Positions 22,401-31,327 are shown, counted from the first letter of the stretch. The stretch: DNA of 64,000 bases from Azospirillum sp. TSH58 (GCF_003119115.1 NZ_CP022364.1:1564001-1628000); one strand, 5' to 3'. Numbers and translations are program-made. Notes: generated by a model from the sequence alone, not told the origin.

Positions 22401-24358
22401 TGATGTGGACTGTTCCCACTCTGATGCCCAATACCCTCTCCCCCCCGGGGAGAGGGAAGGGTGAGGGAGAATGGCGGCGACGTGCCCTGCTCCTTCTCGC
22501 CTTCCTGGGTCTCAGCGCCTTCGACGCGGTCGAGACGCCGATGCTGGCGAACGCGGTCGGTGCCGGATCGCTGCCGCCGGTGGAGAAGCGGCTGCCGCTC
22601 ACCCCGCTGGTCGAGCCGATGGACCGCCCCTGGCAGTCGCCGGGGCGCCATGGCGGCGACCTGCGCCTGCTGATGGCGCGGACCAAGGACACACGGCTGA
22701 TCTACGTCTACAGCTACGCCCGGCTGGTCGCGCTGACCCCGAACCTGCGCATCGTGCCCGACATCCTGGAGCGGGTGGATGTCGAGGAGGGGCGGATCTT
22801 CACCTTCACGCTGCGCCGCGGCCACCGCTGGTCGGACGGCCATCCCTTCACGGCGGAGGACTTCCGCTACTGGTGGGAGGACATGGCGAACAACGCCAAG
22901 CGCTCCCCCGGCGGGCCGCCGCCGGAGATGCTGGTGGCCGGGGAGGCGCCCAAGTTCGAGGTGCTGGACGCCGCCGCCGTGCGCTACACGTGGTCGCGCC
23001 CCAACCCCTTCTTCCTGCCCATGCTGGCCGGGGCCAAGCCGGTGGAGATCTACGCCCCGGCCCATTACCTGCGGCGCTTCCACCCCCGCTTCACCGAACC
23101 GCTGGAGCTGAAGCAGCGCGTGGAGGCGGAGCGGCAGAAAAGCTGGCAGCAGCTTCACAACCGCAAGGACAATCTGACCGAGTTCGACAACCCGGACCTG
23201 CCGACCCTGCAGCCCTGGGTGCCGACGACCGCTCCGCCCGCGGAACGTTTCATCTTCGTAAGGAACCCCTATTTCCATCGGGTGGACCCGGCGGGGCGGC
23301 AGTTGCCCTACATCGACCGGCTCATCATGACGGTGGCCGACGCCAAGATCATCCCGGCCAAGACGGGGGCGGGCGAGAGCGACCTCCAGGCGCGCTACCT
23401 GCGGTTCGACAACTACACCTTCCTGAAGCAGGGGGCGAAGCGCAACGACTACCGGGTCACGCTGTGGCGAACCGGCATCGGGGCGCAGATGGCGTTGTTC
23501 CCCAACCTGAACTGCAACGACCCGGTGTGGCGCGCGCTGAACCGCGACGTGCGCTACCGCCGCGCCCTGTCGCTGGCCATCGACCGCGAGGAGATGAACC
23601 AGGTCATCTATTACGGCCTCGCCATTCCCACCAACAACACGCTGCTGGAGGTCTCACCGCTCTGGACGCCGGCCTACCGCGACCGCTGGGCGCAGTTCGA
23701 CGTCCGGCAGGCCAACCGGCTGCTCGACGAGATCGGCCTGACGGAGCGCGACGTCAACGGCGTCCGCCTGCTGCCCGACGGCCGCCCGCTGGAGATCGTG
23801 GTGGAGACCGCCGGGGAGAGCACGGAGGAGACCGACGCGCTGGAGCTGATCGCCGACGGCTGGCGGCGCGTCGGGGCGCGGCTCTACATCCGCTCCTCGC
23901 AGCTCGACGTGTTCCGCAACCGCATCTTCGCCGGCGACACCTGCATGTCGATTTCCCGCGGGCTGGACAACGCCATCGCCACCGCGGAGATGAGCCCGGC
24001 CGAGCTGGTGCCGGTCGATCAGGCCAAGTACCAGTGGCCGAAATGGGGCCAGTTCTTCCAGACCATGGGCAAGGACGGCGAGCGCCCCGACATGCCCGAG
24101 GCGCGCGACCTGCTGGAGGCCTTCCGCGCCTGGCGCGACGCGCCGGACGAGGCGGGGCGGGCGGCGGCCTGGACGCGCATCCTGACGCTCAACGCCGAGC
24201 AGGTCTTCACCATCGGCACGGTGGCCGGGGTGCCGCAGCCGGTGGTGGCGCGCCGCACCCTGCGCAACGTGCCGGAGGAGGGTCTGTTCAACTACGACCC
24301 CGGCGCGCATTTCGGGCTGTACCGGCCCGACGGCTTCTGGTTCGACGGAAAGGGGTGA
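22400..24358 (+). CDS. ABC importer substrate-binding protein, family 5, with a repeat-derived N-terminus
   Basis: The 652-residue protein is a family 5 (peptide/oligosaccharide) solute-binding protein: DILERVDVEEGRIFTFTLRRGHRWSDGHPFTAEDFRYWWEDM, RNPYFHRVDPAGRQLPYIDRLIM and YRRALSLAIDREEMNQVIYYG. The N-terminus is odd. Residues 13-24 (TLSPPGRGKGEG) are encoded by a palindromic repeat at 22431-22470, directly before WRRRALLLLAFLGLSAF, the signal-sequence core. No later in-frame start precedes that core, so the repeat seems to supply part of the signal n-region. ATGs at 22400 and 22403 are both possible; GGGAGGTGG lies upstream. The substrate is unknown; an oligosaccharide fits the upstream deacetylase. 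Confidence 0.92.
   Translation: MMWTVPTLMPNTLSPPGRGKGEGEWRRRALLLLAFLGLSAFDAVETPMLANAVGAGSLPPVEKRLPLTPLVEPMDRPWQSPGRHGGDLRLLMARTKDTRLIYVYSYARLVALTPNLRIVPDILERVDVEEGRIFTFTLRRGHRWSDGHPFTAEDFRYWWEDMANNAKRSPGGPPPEMLVAGEAPKFEVLDAAAVRYTWSRPNPFFLPMLAGAKPVEIYAPAHYLRRFHPRFTEPLELKQRVEAERQKSWQQLHNRKDNLTEFDNPDLPTLQPWVPTTAPPAERFIFVRNPYFHRVDPAGRQLPYIDRLIMTVADAKIIPAKTGAGESDLQARYLRFDNYTFLKQGAKRNDYRVTLWRTGIGAQMALFPNLNCNDPVWRALNRDVRYRRALSLAIDREEMNQVIYYGLAIPTNNTLLEVSPLWTPAYRDRWAQFDVRQANRLLDEIGLTERDVNGVRLLPDGRPLEIVVETAGESTEETDALELIADGWRRVGARLYIRSSQLDVFRNRIFAGDTCMSISRGLDNAIATAEMSPAELVPVDQAKYQWPKWGQFFQTMGKDGERPDMPEARDLLEAFRAWRDAPDEAGRAAAWTRILTLNAEQVFTIGTVAGVPQPVVARRTLRNVPEEGLFNYDPGAHFGLYRPDGFWFDGKG
22431..22470. 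repeat. REP-like palindromic repeat translated in the binding-protein N-terminus
   Basis: TACCCTCTCCCCCCCGGGGA followed by GAGGGAAGGGTGAGGGAGA has the same layout as the intergenic copies at 19017 and 56779. Here it is inside the start region of a coding sequence. Confidence 0.85.
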
Positions 24359-24362
24359 GGCC

Positions 24363-25361
24363 ATGCTGGGCTACGTGATCCGCCGCATCCTCATCATGAT
24401 CCCGACGCTGCTGGCGATCAGCGTCATCACCTTCGTCATCATCCAGCTTCCCCCCGGCGACTATCTGACCACGCTGGTCAACGAGATGCAGAGCCGGGGC
24501 GAGAGCATGGACCAGGGCCGGCTGGCCATGCTGCGCGAGACCTACGGCCTCGACCGGCCGATGCACGAGCAGTACGCGCTGTGGCTGGCCGGCATGCTGC
24601 GCGGCGACTTCGGCTATTCCTTCGAATACAATCTGCCGGTGTCGGACGTGGTGGGCGACCGGCTGTCGCTGACCGCCATCGTGTCCTTCGCGACCATCCT
24701 GTTCATCTGGGTGGTGTCCTTCCCCATCGGCATCTATTCGGCGACGCGGCAGTACAGCCTGGGCGACTATGTCCTGACCTTCCTCGGCTTCCTGGGTCTG
24801 GCGACGCCGAGCTTCCTGCTGGCGCTGGTGATGCTGTACTTCGCCAACGTGTGGTTCGGCACCTCGATCGGCGGGCTGATGGACCCGCGCTACATCGGCC
24901 AGCCCTGGAGCTGGGGCAAGGCGATGAGCGTGTTCGAGCACATGTGGATTCCGGTGATCGTCATCGGCACCGCCGGCACCGCCGCGATGATCCGCCGCCT
25001 GCGCGCCAACCTGCTGGACGAGCTGCACAAGCCCTACGTCGTCACCGCGCGGGCCAAGGGCCTGCCGCCGGGCCGGGCCCTGGTGAAATACCCGCTGCGC
25101 GTGGCGCTGAACCCCTTCGTGTCCGACATCGGCAACCTGCTGCCGCAGGTCGTCTCCGGCGCCGCCATCGTGTCGGTGGTGATGTCGCTGCCGACGACGG
25201 GGCCGATGCTGCTCCAGGCGCTGCGCAGCCAGGACATGTATCTGGCCGGCTCCTTCCTGATGTTCCTGGCGGTTCTGACGGTGATCGGGGTCTTCCTGTC
25301 CGATCTGGCGCTGGCCGCGCTCGACCCGCGCATCCGCCTGAGCGGGGGAGCCAGCCGATGA
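24363..25361 (+). CDS. ABC importer permease (DppB/OppB-like)
   Basis: The 332-residue inner-membrane protein starts LGYVIRRILIMIPTLLAISVITFVIIQLPPGDYL, the usual OppB-type first helix. It has six predicted helices and the ATPase-contact loop region RRLRANLLDELHKPYVVTARAKGLPPGRALVKY. It forms the transmembrane channel with the product of the next gene. AGGGGTGAGG directly precedes the ATG. It begins five bases after the binding-protein stop and overlaps the next gene by four bases. Confidence 0.94.
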   Translation: MLGYVIRRILIMIPTLLAISVITFVIIQLPPGDYLTTLVNEMQSRGESMDQGRLAMLRETYGLDRPMHEQYALWLAGMLRGDFGYSFEYNLPVSDVVGDRLSLTAIVSFATILFIWVVSFPIGIYSATRQYSLGDYVLTFLGFLGLATPSFLLALVMLYFANVWFGTSIGGLMDPRYIGQPWSWGKAMSVFEHMWIPVIVIGTAGTAAMIRRLRANLLDELHKPYVVTARAKGLPPGRALVKYPLRVALNPFVSDIGNLLPQVVSGAAIVSVVMSLPTTGPMLLQALRSQDMYLAGSFLMFLAVLTVIGVFLSDLALAALDPRIRLSGGASR

Positions 25362-26545
25362 GCAGCACCCTTCCGACCCGGGCTGCCCTGCCCAACACAC
25401 CCCTGCCCCACACCGTCGACACCGCCCCCTGGGACCCCGACGAGGTCGAGCGGCTGTCGCCGGAGCAGGAGCGCTTCACCACCGCCTCGCAATGGAAGAT
25501 GGTCTGGTGGAAGCTGCGGCGGCACAAGCTGGCGGTGGCGTCGGGGATCGTGCTGCTGCTGCTCTACGCTTCGACCCTGGTCAGCGAGGTCCTGGCCCCC
25601 TACGCGGTGGACAGCCGCAATTCCCACTTCATCCACGCCCCGCCGCAGGCCGTGCATCTGTTCCACGAGGGGCAATTCGTCGGCCCCTTCGTCTACGGCT
25701 ACAGTTATCGCCTGGACATGGAGATCCTGAAGCGGGAGTACACGCCGGACACCACGAAGGTCGAGCCGATCCGCTTCTTCTGCCGCGGCGACCGCTACGC
25801 GTTCTGGGGGCTGGTGGAGAGCGACTGGCACCTCGCCTGCCCGGCGGACGGCGGGACGCTGTTCCTCATGGGCACCGACCGGCTGGGGCGGGACCTGCTG
25901 TCGCGGATGATCTACGGGACGCGCATCTCGCTGACCATCGGGCTGATCGGCGTCGCGGTCAGCTTCGTGCTGGGGATCGTGATCGGCGGCATCGCCGGCT
26001 ATTACGGCGGCTGGGTGGACAACCTGATCCAGCGGCTGATCGAGATCATCCGCTCCTTCCCCGAGCTGCCGCTGTGGATGGCCCTGTCCGCGGCATTGCC
26101 CGTCACCTGGAACCCGATCTTCATCTATTTCGGGATCACGGTGATCCTGGGCCTTCTGGAATGGACGGGCCTCGCCCGCGCCGTGCGGTCCAAGCTGCTG
26201 GCCCTGCGCGAGGAGGACTTCACCACCGCCGCCCAGCTGATGGGCGCCAGCCCGGCCCGCATCATCGGCCGCCATCTGCTGCCCAGCTTCATGAGCCACC
26301 TGATCGCCTCGGCGACGCTGGCCATCCCCGGCATGATCCTGGGCGAGACGGCGCTGAGCTTCCTCGGCCTCGGCCTGCGCCCGCCGATCACCAGCTGGGG
26401 GGTGCTGCTGACCGAGGCGCAGAACATCAACGTGGTGGCGCTGTACCCCTGGCTGATGCTGCCGGTGCTGCCGGTGATCGTGACCGTGCTGAGCTTCAAC
26501 TTCCTCGGCGACGGCCTGCGGGACGCCGCGGACCCGTATCGGTGA
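25358..26545 (+). CDS. ABC importer permease (DppC/OppC-like) with a long periplasmic insert
   Basis: The 395-residue protein has the OppC layout: an N-terminal cytoplasmic segment, a first helix (LAVASGIVLLLLYASTLVSEV), then FLMGTDRLGRDLLSRMIYGTRISL, five helices and the EAA loop EEDFTTAAQLMGASPARIIGRHLLP. Between helix 1 and the GTDRLGRD motif there are about 110 residues rather than the usual 30-40, including paired Cys residues. This insert may contact the binding protein. The subfamily is often annotated for peptides, but the substrate is not proven. It ends four bases from the convergent M15-like gene. Confidence 0.93.
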   Translation: MSSTLPTRAALPNTPLPHTVDTAPWDPDEVERLSPEQERFTTASQWKMVWWKLRRHKLAVASGIVLLLLYASTLVSEVLAPYAVDSRNSHFIHAPPQAVHLFHEGQFVGPFVYGYSYRLDMEILKREYTPDTTKVEPIRFFCRGDRYAFWGLVESDWHLACPADGGTLFLMGTDRLGRDLLSRMIYGTRISLTIGLIGVAVSFVLGIVIGGIAGYYGGWVDNLIQRLIEIIRSFPELPLWMALSAALPVTWNPIFIYFGITVILGLLEWTGLARAVRSKLLALREEDFTTAAQLMGASPARIIGRHLLPSFMSHLIASATLAIPGMILGETALSFLGLGLRPPITSWGVLLTEAQNINVVALYPWLMLPVLPVIVTVLSFNFLGDGLRDAADPYR

Positions 26546-26548
26546 GCT

Positions 26549-27370
26549 TCAGGGCTTCTTCTTCGCCGCAGGCTCCGGCTGCTCCTTGAGGGAGGCCAGC
26601 ACCATGCGGACGCGGGCGAGGTCGGCGTCGCCGCCTTTCGCCGGGGCGGAGGCCGGCGCGGCCTTGCCCGGGGCGCGCTTCGGCGGGGCGGGCTCCGCCG
26701 CCGCGACCTGAGTCCGCGGGGCGGCGGGAGCGGGAGCGGGCTTGGTGGCGACCGCCTTGCCCGACGCGGCCTTCGCGGGGGTCGCCCTGGCCTCCAGGAT
26801 GCGGGGGTCGCCGCCCTTCGGGCTCCAGGTGCGGACCGGGCCGGTGTCGACATGGACGTGGCCGGTGTGGGGGTAGAGCGCGTAGCCGCCGCGCTGCAGG
26901 GCCGCGGCCTCGTCGGCGAGGCGGCGGGGCGGAACGCCGGGGATGGAAATGTCGGCGGCCTGCCCGCGCAGGTGATAGCTGTTTTCCGCCACGTTCGGGT
27001 TGCTGCGCGCCAGCGTGACGTTGGTCAGCGGCGAACGGTAGCCCGAGGTGATGTGGACCGGCGTGTCGGGGCCGGCGCCGCAGCGGTCGCGCAGGTCGGC
27101 CAGAAGCTCGACCAGCGTGGGATCGACGGGCACCGTCTCGCCGGTGCGGCGGTCGCGGAACAGGGTGGCGATGCGGTCCAGGGCCTGCGGGTCGTAGCCG
27201 TCGGCGCGGCGGTAGGTGACGCTGACCGTCTCGCCGCTGGCGGGATGGTGCAGGACGATCGAGCGGGGGCCGCCGTCCAGCGAGGCCTGGGGACCCGGAG
27301 TGGAGGCGCAGCCGGCGAGCGTTCCGCCGGCGAGCAGGCCCAGCAACGATAAGCGCAGAAGATGCCGCAT
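26549..27370 (-). CDS. YcbK/DUF882-like M15-family lipoprotein
   Basis: The 273-residue protein has a lipobox (TLAGC, Cys21) after a hydrophobic leader. The core DTPVHITSGYRSPLTNVTL, ENSYHLRGQAADISI and HTGHVHVDTG gives the His/Asp/His zinc ligands of the M15 peptidase-like DUF882 fold. Such proteins act on or near peptidoglycan in the periplasm. The last 75 residues are Ala/Pro/Lys-rich and probably disordered. Whether it is an active peptidase is unknown. It is convergent with the importer operon and has no partner on its strand. Confidence 0.87.
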   Translation of the reverse strand: MRHLLRLSLLGLLAGGTLAGCASTPGPQASLDGGPRSIVLHHPASGETVSVTYRRADGYDPQALDRIATLFRDRRTGETVPVDPTLVELLADLRDRCGAGPDTPVHITSGYRSPLTNVTLARSNPNVAENSYHLRGQAADISIPGVPPRRLADEAAALQRGGYALYPHTGHVHVDTGPVRTWSPKGGDPRILEARATPAKAASGKAVATKPAPAPAAPRTQVAAAEPAPPKRAPGKAAPASAPAKGGDADLARVRMVLASLKEQPEPAAKKKP

Positions 27371-27517
27371 GCGTCTCCCCAGAGTTCTCTCTGCGGTTGC
27401 AGGCGGTTTTCATACCATAATTGTCACACGATCCGGCAGTGACAACCGGCCACGGGACGCGAACGGAGGCTTGGCCGTGTCCCCGGCGCATCACTGTCCA
27501 AGGGGATAGGTGTCAAG

Positions 27518-28393
27518 TCAGAGAGGAAGCGCCATGCCTTCGCGGGCGACCAGCGTGCCGGGGCGCCGGGCTTCGGCGGCGGTGGCGATGACGTCCAGGT
27601 CGGCGTCGCTGCGCCGGGGGTCGTGGTGGAAGATGACCGCGCGCTTCACATCGGCCTCGTCGGCGATGCGCAGGCATTCCTCCCAGGTCGAATGGCCCCA
27701 GCCGACGCGGGCGGCGTATTCGGCGTCGGTGTAGGTGCAGTCGTAGATCAGCAGGTCGCTGCCGCGCACCAGCTCCATCACGGCGGGGTCGCGCCCGTCG
27801 GCGGGGTGCTCGGTGTCGGTGACGTAGCACAGGCTGCGCCCGGCGAACTCCACGCGGTAGCCGGTGGCCCCGTCCGGATGGTTCAGCGCGACGGTGCGCA
27901 CGGTGACGCCCGGCTTCACCGCCAGCGTCTCGCCGCTGACGAAATCGTGGAAGGTGCAATCGGCGCGGAAGATCTCCACCGGGACCGGGAACAGCGGCGC
28001 CGACATCATGCATTCCAGGACGGAGCGCATCGTCCGCTCCCGCTCCAGATGGCCGGCCCTGATCCGCACGCGGCTGGCCGCGTCGAAGGCCGGCGCGAAG
28101 AAGGGCAGGCCGCAGATGTGGTCGAGATGGCTGTGGGTCAGCAGCAGATCGACGTCCACCGGCTCCCCCCGGCGCATCAGCGCCTCGCCCAGCGGGCGCA
28201 GGCCGGTGCCGGCGTCGAGGACCAGGAGAGCATCCCCGCAGCGCAGCTCGACGCAGGGGGTGTTGCCGCCGTAGCGGACCGTATCCGGTCCCGGGGATGC
28301 GATGCTGCCGCGCACGCCCCAGAAGCGGACGGTGAATTCCGGCGGGGTGTCAGGCGCACCGGAACAGGCGTCGGAAACGGTTCGTGCCGTCAT
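27518..28393 (-). CDS. MBL-fold metal-dependent hydrolase
   Basis: The 291-residue protein opens its core with FTVRFWGVRGSIASPGPDTVRYGGNTPCVEL, typical of a phosphodiesterase-like MBL subgroup. It carries the zinc motif HSHLDH (His87, His89, Asp91, His92), YVTDTEH and a terminal VIFHHDPRRSD. Relatives hydrolyse cyclic nucleotides, RNA ends or related phosphodiesters; which of these applies cannot be told. No signal peptide is seen. It is divergent from the coiled-coil/HTH protein at 28662, with a 268-bp gap. Confidence 0.88.
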   Translation of the reverse strand: MTARTVSDACSGAPDTPPEFTVRFWGVRGSIASPGPDTVRYGGNTPCVELRCGDALLVLDAGTGLRPLGEALMRRGEPVDVDLLLTHSHLDHICGLPFFAPAFDAASRVRIRAGHLERERTMRSVLECMMSAPLFPVPVEIFRADCTFHDFVSGETLAVKPGVTVRTVALNHPDGATGYRVEFAGRSLCYVTDTEHPADGRDPAVMELVRGSDLLIYDCTYTDAEYAARVGWGHSTWEECLRIADEADVKRAVIFHHDPRRSDADLDVIATAAEARRPGTLVAREGMALPL

Positions 28394-28661
28394 GGTACCG
28401 ACAATTTGGCGGTAGGACCCTCGCGAGTCGAGTGAAAAGGTTGTTTCACGAAACGACCCTCCGGCGCGTTTATTTGCCGGTCCGGCGGCAAGAAGACAGA
28501 CGTTCCGCCTCGATGGAAGGGGGGATGGCGCAAGACGGGGGTAGGAGGAAAAGGCGTGCCGCACCGCCGAGATGTGGAGATGCCCAATCCAATAAGATGT
28601 GGTAGTTTGCGCCCGTTCGCCCATCGACGCGAAAAATCGCCTCCGGACCCCGACCCCTCGG
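28394..28661. other. Divergent intergenic region
   Basis: This gap separates the MBL gene from the coiled-coil protein gene. It holds GTTTCACGAAAC at 28443-28454 (a 12-bp palindrome, not parS) and the hairpin TTGCCG/CGGCAA near 28472-28489. I see no small gene with a convincing ribosome site. Confidence 0.4.
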
Positions 28662-29393
28662 ATGGACCCAGACAAACTCGCCAAAGTCCTCGCCATGGCC
28701 GAGTCGGAGCATCAGGGCGAAGCCCAGTCCGCTCTGCGCGCCGCGCGCATCATGCTGTCGAGGGCCGGCCTGTCGTTCCGCGATCTCGCCCGCGGCGCCC
28801 GTCCGCTGTCCGCCACCCCGGAGCCGCCGCCCGCCGCCAGCGCCCCGCCCCCCGACCGTCCGCCGCCGCCCGACCAGCTCGTCCAGGGGCTGCGCCGCCA
28901 GGTGCGCGATCTGGAGCTGGAGGTCGCCGGGCTGAAGCGGCAGCTTGAAAAGAGCAACGGCGACATGGAGCGCCAGCGGGAGGAGGCCGACCGCTGGCGC
29001 GGCCTCGCCCGCGAGACCGCGGAAAAGCTCTGGGACCTCGGCAAGGCGCTGGAGCGCAAGCACAGCCGCCACACCAGCCTGGACAAGCGCCGCGCCATCC
29101 TCGACCTGCTGCAGGACCCCGGCAGCGCGCTGCTGGCCGATCACGAGATCGCGCGGCGGGTCGGCACCTCGCCCAAGCTGGTCGCCCATTGGCGCCGCCG
29201 GCTGGCCATCGTCGGGCGGAAGATCCGCCTGCTGCCCGTGGTGCCGCGCGGCCGCGGCCTGTGGGGCGGCGGCCGTCCGGCCGGTACCGCCCGCGGCGGG
29301 GCGGCGCTGGAGGGAAAACGCCAGCGCTGGATGGGCTATCCGATCGCCGTCACCATCTCCGACCGGTCAGGACCGCCCGGCAAGCGGCCCTGA
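28662..29393 (+). CDS. DUF2786-like N-terminal, coiled-coil and C-terminal HTH protein
   Basis: The 243-residue protein is cytoplasmic and only partly recognised. Residues 1-45 (MDPDKLAKVLAMAESEHQGE and ALRAARIMLSRAGLSFRDLA) look like the DUF2786 helical unit found in some phage and bacterial proteins. A Pro-rich linker follows, then a coiled coil of about 70 residues (LRRQVRDLELEVAGLKRQLEK...). A helix-turn-helix-like segment, LLADHEIARRVGTSPKLVAHWRRRLAI, follows and the end is basic. It is probably a dimeric DNA-binding protein. An earlier GTG at 28599 exists, but the ATG at 28662 begins exactly at the domain. No partner gene is evident. Confidence 0.72.
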   Translation: MDPDKLAKVLAMAESEHQGEAQSALRAARIMLSRAGLSFRDLARGARPLSATPEPPPAASAPPPDRPPPPDQLVQGLRRQVRDLELEVAGLKRQLEKSNGDMERQREEADRWRGLARETAEKLWDLGKALERKHSRHTSLDKRRAILDLLQDPGSALLADHEIARRVGTSPKLVAHWRRRLAIVGRKIRLLPVVPRGRGLWGGGRPAGTARGGAALEGKRQRWMGYPIAVTISDRSGPPGKRP

Positions 29394-29408
29394 CGCGGCG
29401 TTCCCGTT

Positions 29409-30770
29409 TCAGTTGGACGATCCGTTCCCGTCGGTGGTCGCGCTGCCCATGTCCGCCGGTCCCTGGGCGGTGGGCGAGCGATCCGTCACCGCGACGCGCC
29501 AGACCGTGTTCGACAGGTCGTCGGCGACGATCAGGGCGCCCTTCGGGTCCACCGTGACGCCGACCGGCCGGCCATAGGTGTTGCCGTCCTCACCCATGAA
29601 GCCGGTCACCACCTCGACCGGATCGCCGGACGGGGCTCCGTCGCGGAAGGGGACGAAGATCACCTTGTAGCCGCTGGGCACGCTGCGGTTCCAGCTGCCG
29701 TGCTCGCCGACGAACACCCCGTCGGCGAAGCGTTCGCCCATCACCGGCGAGGAGAAGGCCACGCCGAGCGCCGCGACGTGCGAGCCCAGGCTGTAGTCGG
29801 GCTTGATCGCCGCGGCGACCATCTCCGGCTTCTGCGGCTGGGCGCGCGGATCGACGTTCTGGCCCCAATAGCTGTAGGGCCAGCCATAGAATCCGCCCTC
29901 GCGGACCGAGGTCAGGTAGTCGGGGACGAGGTTCGGGCCAAGCTCGTCGCGCTCGTTCACCACCGCCCACAGCGTGCCGGTTCCCGGCTGGATGGCCAGC
30001 GCGGTGGGGTTGCGCAGGCCGGTGGCGTAGGGCCGGTGCGCGCCCGTCCGGGCGTCGATCTCCCAGACCATCGCGCGGTCGGCCTCGGCGGGCATCCCGC
30101 GTTCCGTGATGTTGCTGTTGGAGCCGATGCCGACATAGAGGAACCGACCGTCCGGGCTGGCGGCCAGCGACTTGGTCCAGTGGTGGTTGATGTAGGAGGG
30201 CAGGTCGGTGACCTTCTCCGGCGGTCCCTCGGCGCGGGTCTGTCCCTCGCGGTAGGGGAAGCGCACCAGCGCGTCCTGGTTCGCGACATAGATCTGGCCG
30301 TTCACGAAGGCCAGCCCGTAGGGCGCGTTCAGATGGTCGGCGAAGACCGTGCGCTCCTCGTATTGCCCGTCGCCGTCGGCGTCGCGCAGCAGGGTGATGC
30401 GGTTGCCGCTGGGCACCGAGGTCGTCCCCCTGGCCTTGATGACGCCCGCGATGACGTCCTTGGGCCGCAGCGCCGGGGCCGAGCCGCCCCGGCCTTCGGC
30501 GACCAGGATGTCGCCGTTGGGAAGGACCAGGGTCTGTCGCGGGATGCCGAGGTCGGTGGCGATCGCCGTGACGGTGAAGCCCTCCGGCACGGTCGGCTTC
30601 CGGTCCCCCCAGTTGGCGGGATTGGCGATCTTCATGCTGGGCAGAAGACCGTGCTGCTGCTCGGGCAGAGGCGGGTTGGCGCCGTAGACGGGCGGCGACG
30701 GGTTGCTGTCGTCGCAGGCGGTGAGCAGGGCGACAAGCGCGGCGGCGGCCAGCAGGCTGGAGCGTGTCAT
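29409..30770 (-). CDS. Sorbosone-dehydrogenase-like lipoprotein (PQQ-type beta-propeller)
   Basis: The 453-residue protein has a lipobox (LLTAC, Cys19). The rest is a six-bladed propeller of the soluble glucose/L-sorbosone dehydrogenase family: PEGFTVTAIATDLGIPRQTLVLPNGDILVAEG, LNAPYGLAFVNGQIYVAN, LRNPTALAIQPGTGTLWAVVNERDELG, VGEHGSWNRSVPSGYKVIFVPF. Members oxidise aldoses or aldehydes with PQQ, though many lack proven cofactor binding. It should be anchored in the periplasm. Its start overlaps the stop of the upstream DUF2231 gene by four bases, so the two form a unit. Confidence 0.9.
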   Translation of the reverse strand: MTRSSLLAAAALVALLTACDDSNPSPPVYGANPPLPEQQHGLLPSMKIANPANWGDRKPTVPEGFTVTAIATDLGIPRQTLVLPNGDILVAEGRGGSAPALRPKDVIAGVIKARGTTSVPSGNRITLLRDADGDGQYEERTVFADHLNAPYGLAFVNGQIYVANQDALVRFPYREGQTRAEGPPEKVTDLPSYINHHWTKSLAASPDGRFLYVGIGSNSNITERGMPAEADRAMVWEIDARTGAHRPYATGLRNPTALAIQPGTGTLWAVVNERDELGPNLVPDYLTSVREGGFYGWPYSYWGQNVDPRAQPQKPEMVAAAIKPDYSLGSHVAALGVAFSSPVMGERFADGVFVGEHGSWNRSVPSGYKVIFVPFRDGAPSGDPVEVVTGFMGEDGNTYGRPVGVTVDPKGALIVADDLSNTVWRVAVTDRSPTAQGPADMGSATTDGNGSSN

Positions 30771-31222
30771 CGCGTGTCTCCCATGCGGTGGCCCATAGGC
30801 TGGCCCACGCGGAGGCTGGAGAAGCCGAACCAGGTCGCCAGGGCGGCGGTCAGGGTGACGGCCGCCGACAGGATCAGACCTTCCGGCATGATTCCCCAGG
30901 CGTCCCGCGCGTGCACGAAGGCGTTGACGAGGCCGAGCGCGACCGTGATGAACAGCAGGACGAAGTAGGCGAGCCCGTGACCGCGGCGCCGGCCGGCGCG
31001 GAACAGGTCGATGAAGGCCCAGAGGAGCGAGACGCCGGCGAAGACCATGCCGCCGGCGATCAGCCAGGCGGCGAAGTTGCTCCACTGGATCTCGAAGCTC
31101 CTGGAATAGGCGATGTCGCAGAGAAGGCCCCCCAGGAACAGCGGAAGGGAGGCGGCGAGCAGGACCGCGTGCAAGGGATGGATGGCCCTTGCCGGTCTGC
31201 CGTGATCGACGATGGCTACCAA
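30767..31222 (-). CDS. DUF2231 membrane protein
   Basis: The roughly 151-residue protein has four transmembrane helices beginning AIHPLHAVLLAASLPLFLGGLLCDIAYS, the DUF2231 hallmark with a conserved His in the first helix. In the literature this domain is sometimes linked with heme or electron transfer, but the function is open. The start at TTG (31220-31222) is chosen because AAGGAG lies 8 bases upstream; a TTG at 31291 would add a 23-residue leader. It is coupled by ATGA to the sorbosone-dehydrogenase-like gene and could pass electrons from it to the membrane (inference). Confidence 0.82.
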   Translation of the reverse strand: MVAIVDHGRPARAIHPLHAVLLAASLPLFLGGLLCDIAYSRSFEIQWSNFAAWLIAGGMVFAGVSLLWAFIDLFRAGRRRGHGLAYFVLLFITVALGLVNAFVHARDAWGIMPEGLILSAAVTLTAALATWFGFSSLRVGQPMGHRMGDTR

Positions 31223-31327
31223 GACGTCATCTCCTTGCCCGACCGGGGTCCGCGCCGGGACGGCGCGGAAATCAATCCTTTCAATGGGCAAGCAGGAAGA
31301 TGGTTCCGCGCCGCCGCGGGCCGGCGA

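Noticed and set aside
28443..28454. GTTTCACGAAAC, looks like a parS site
   Set aside because: It lacks the central GT of the CACGTG core and is over 30 kb from the origin candidate, so it is a decayed or unrelated palindrome.
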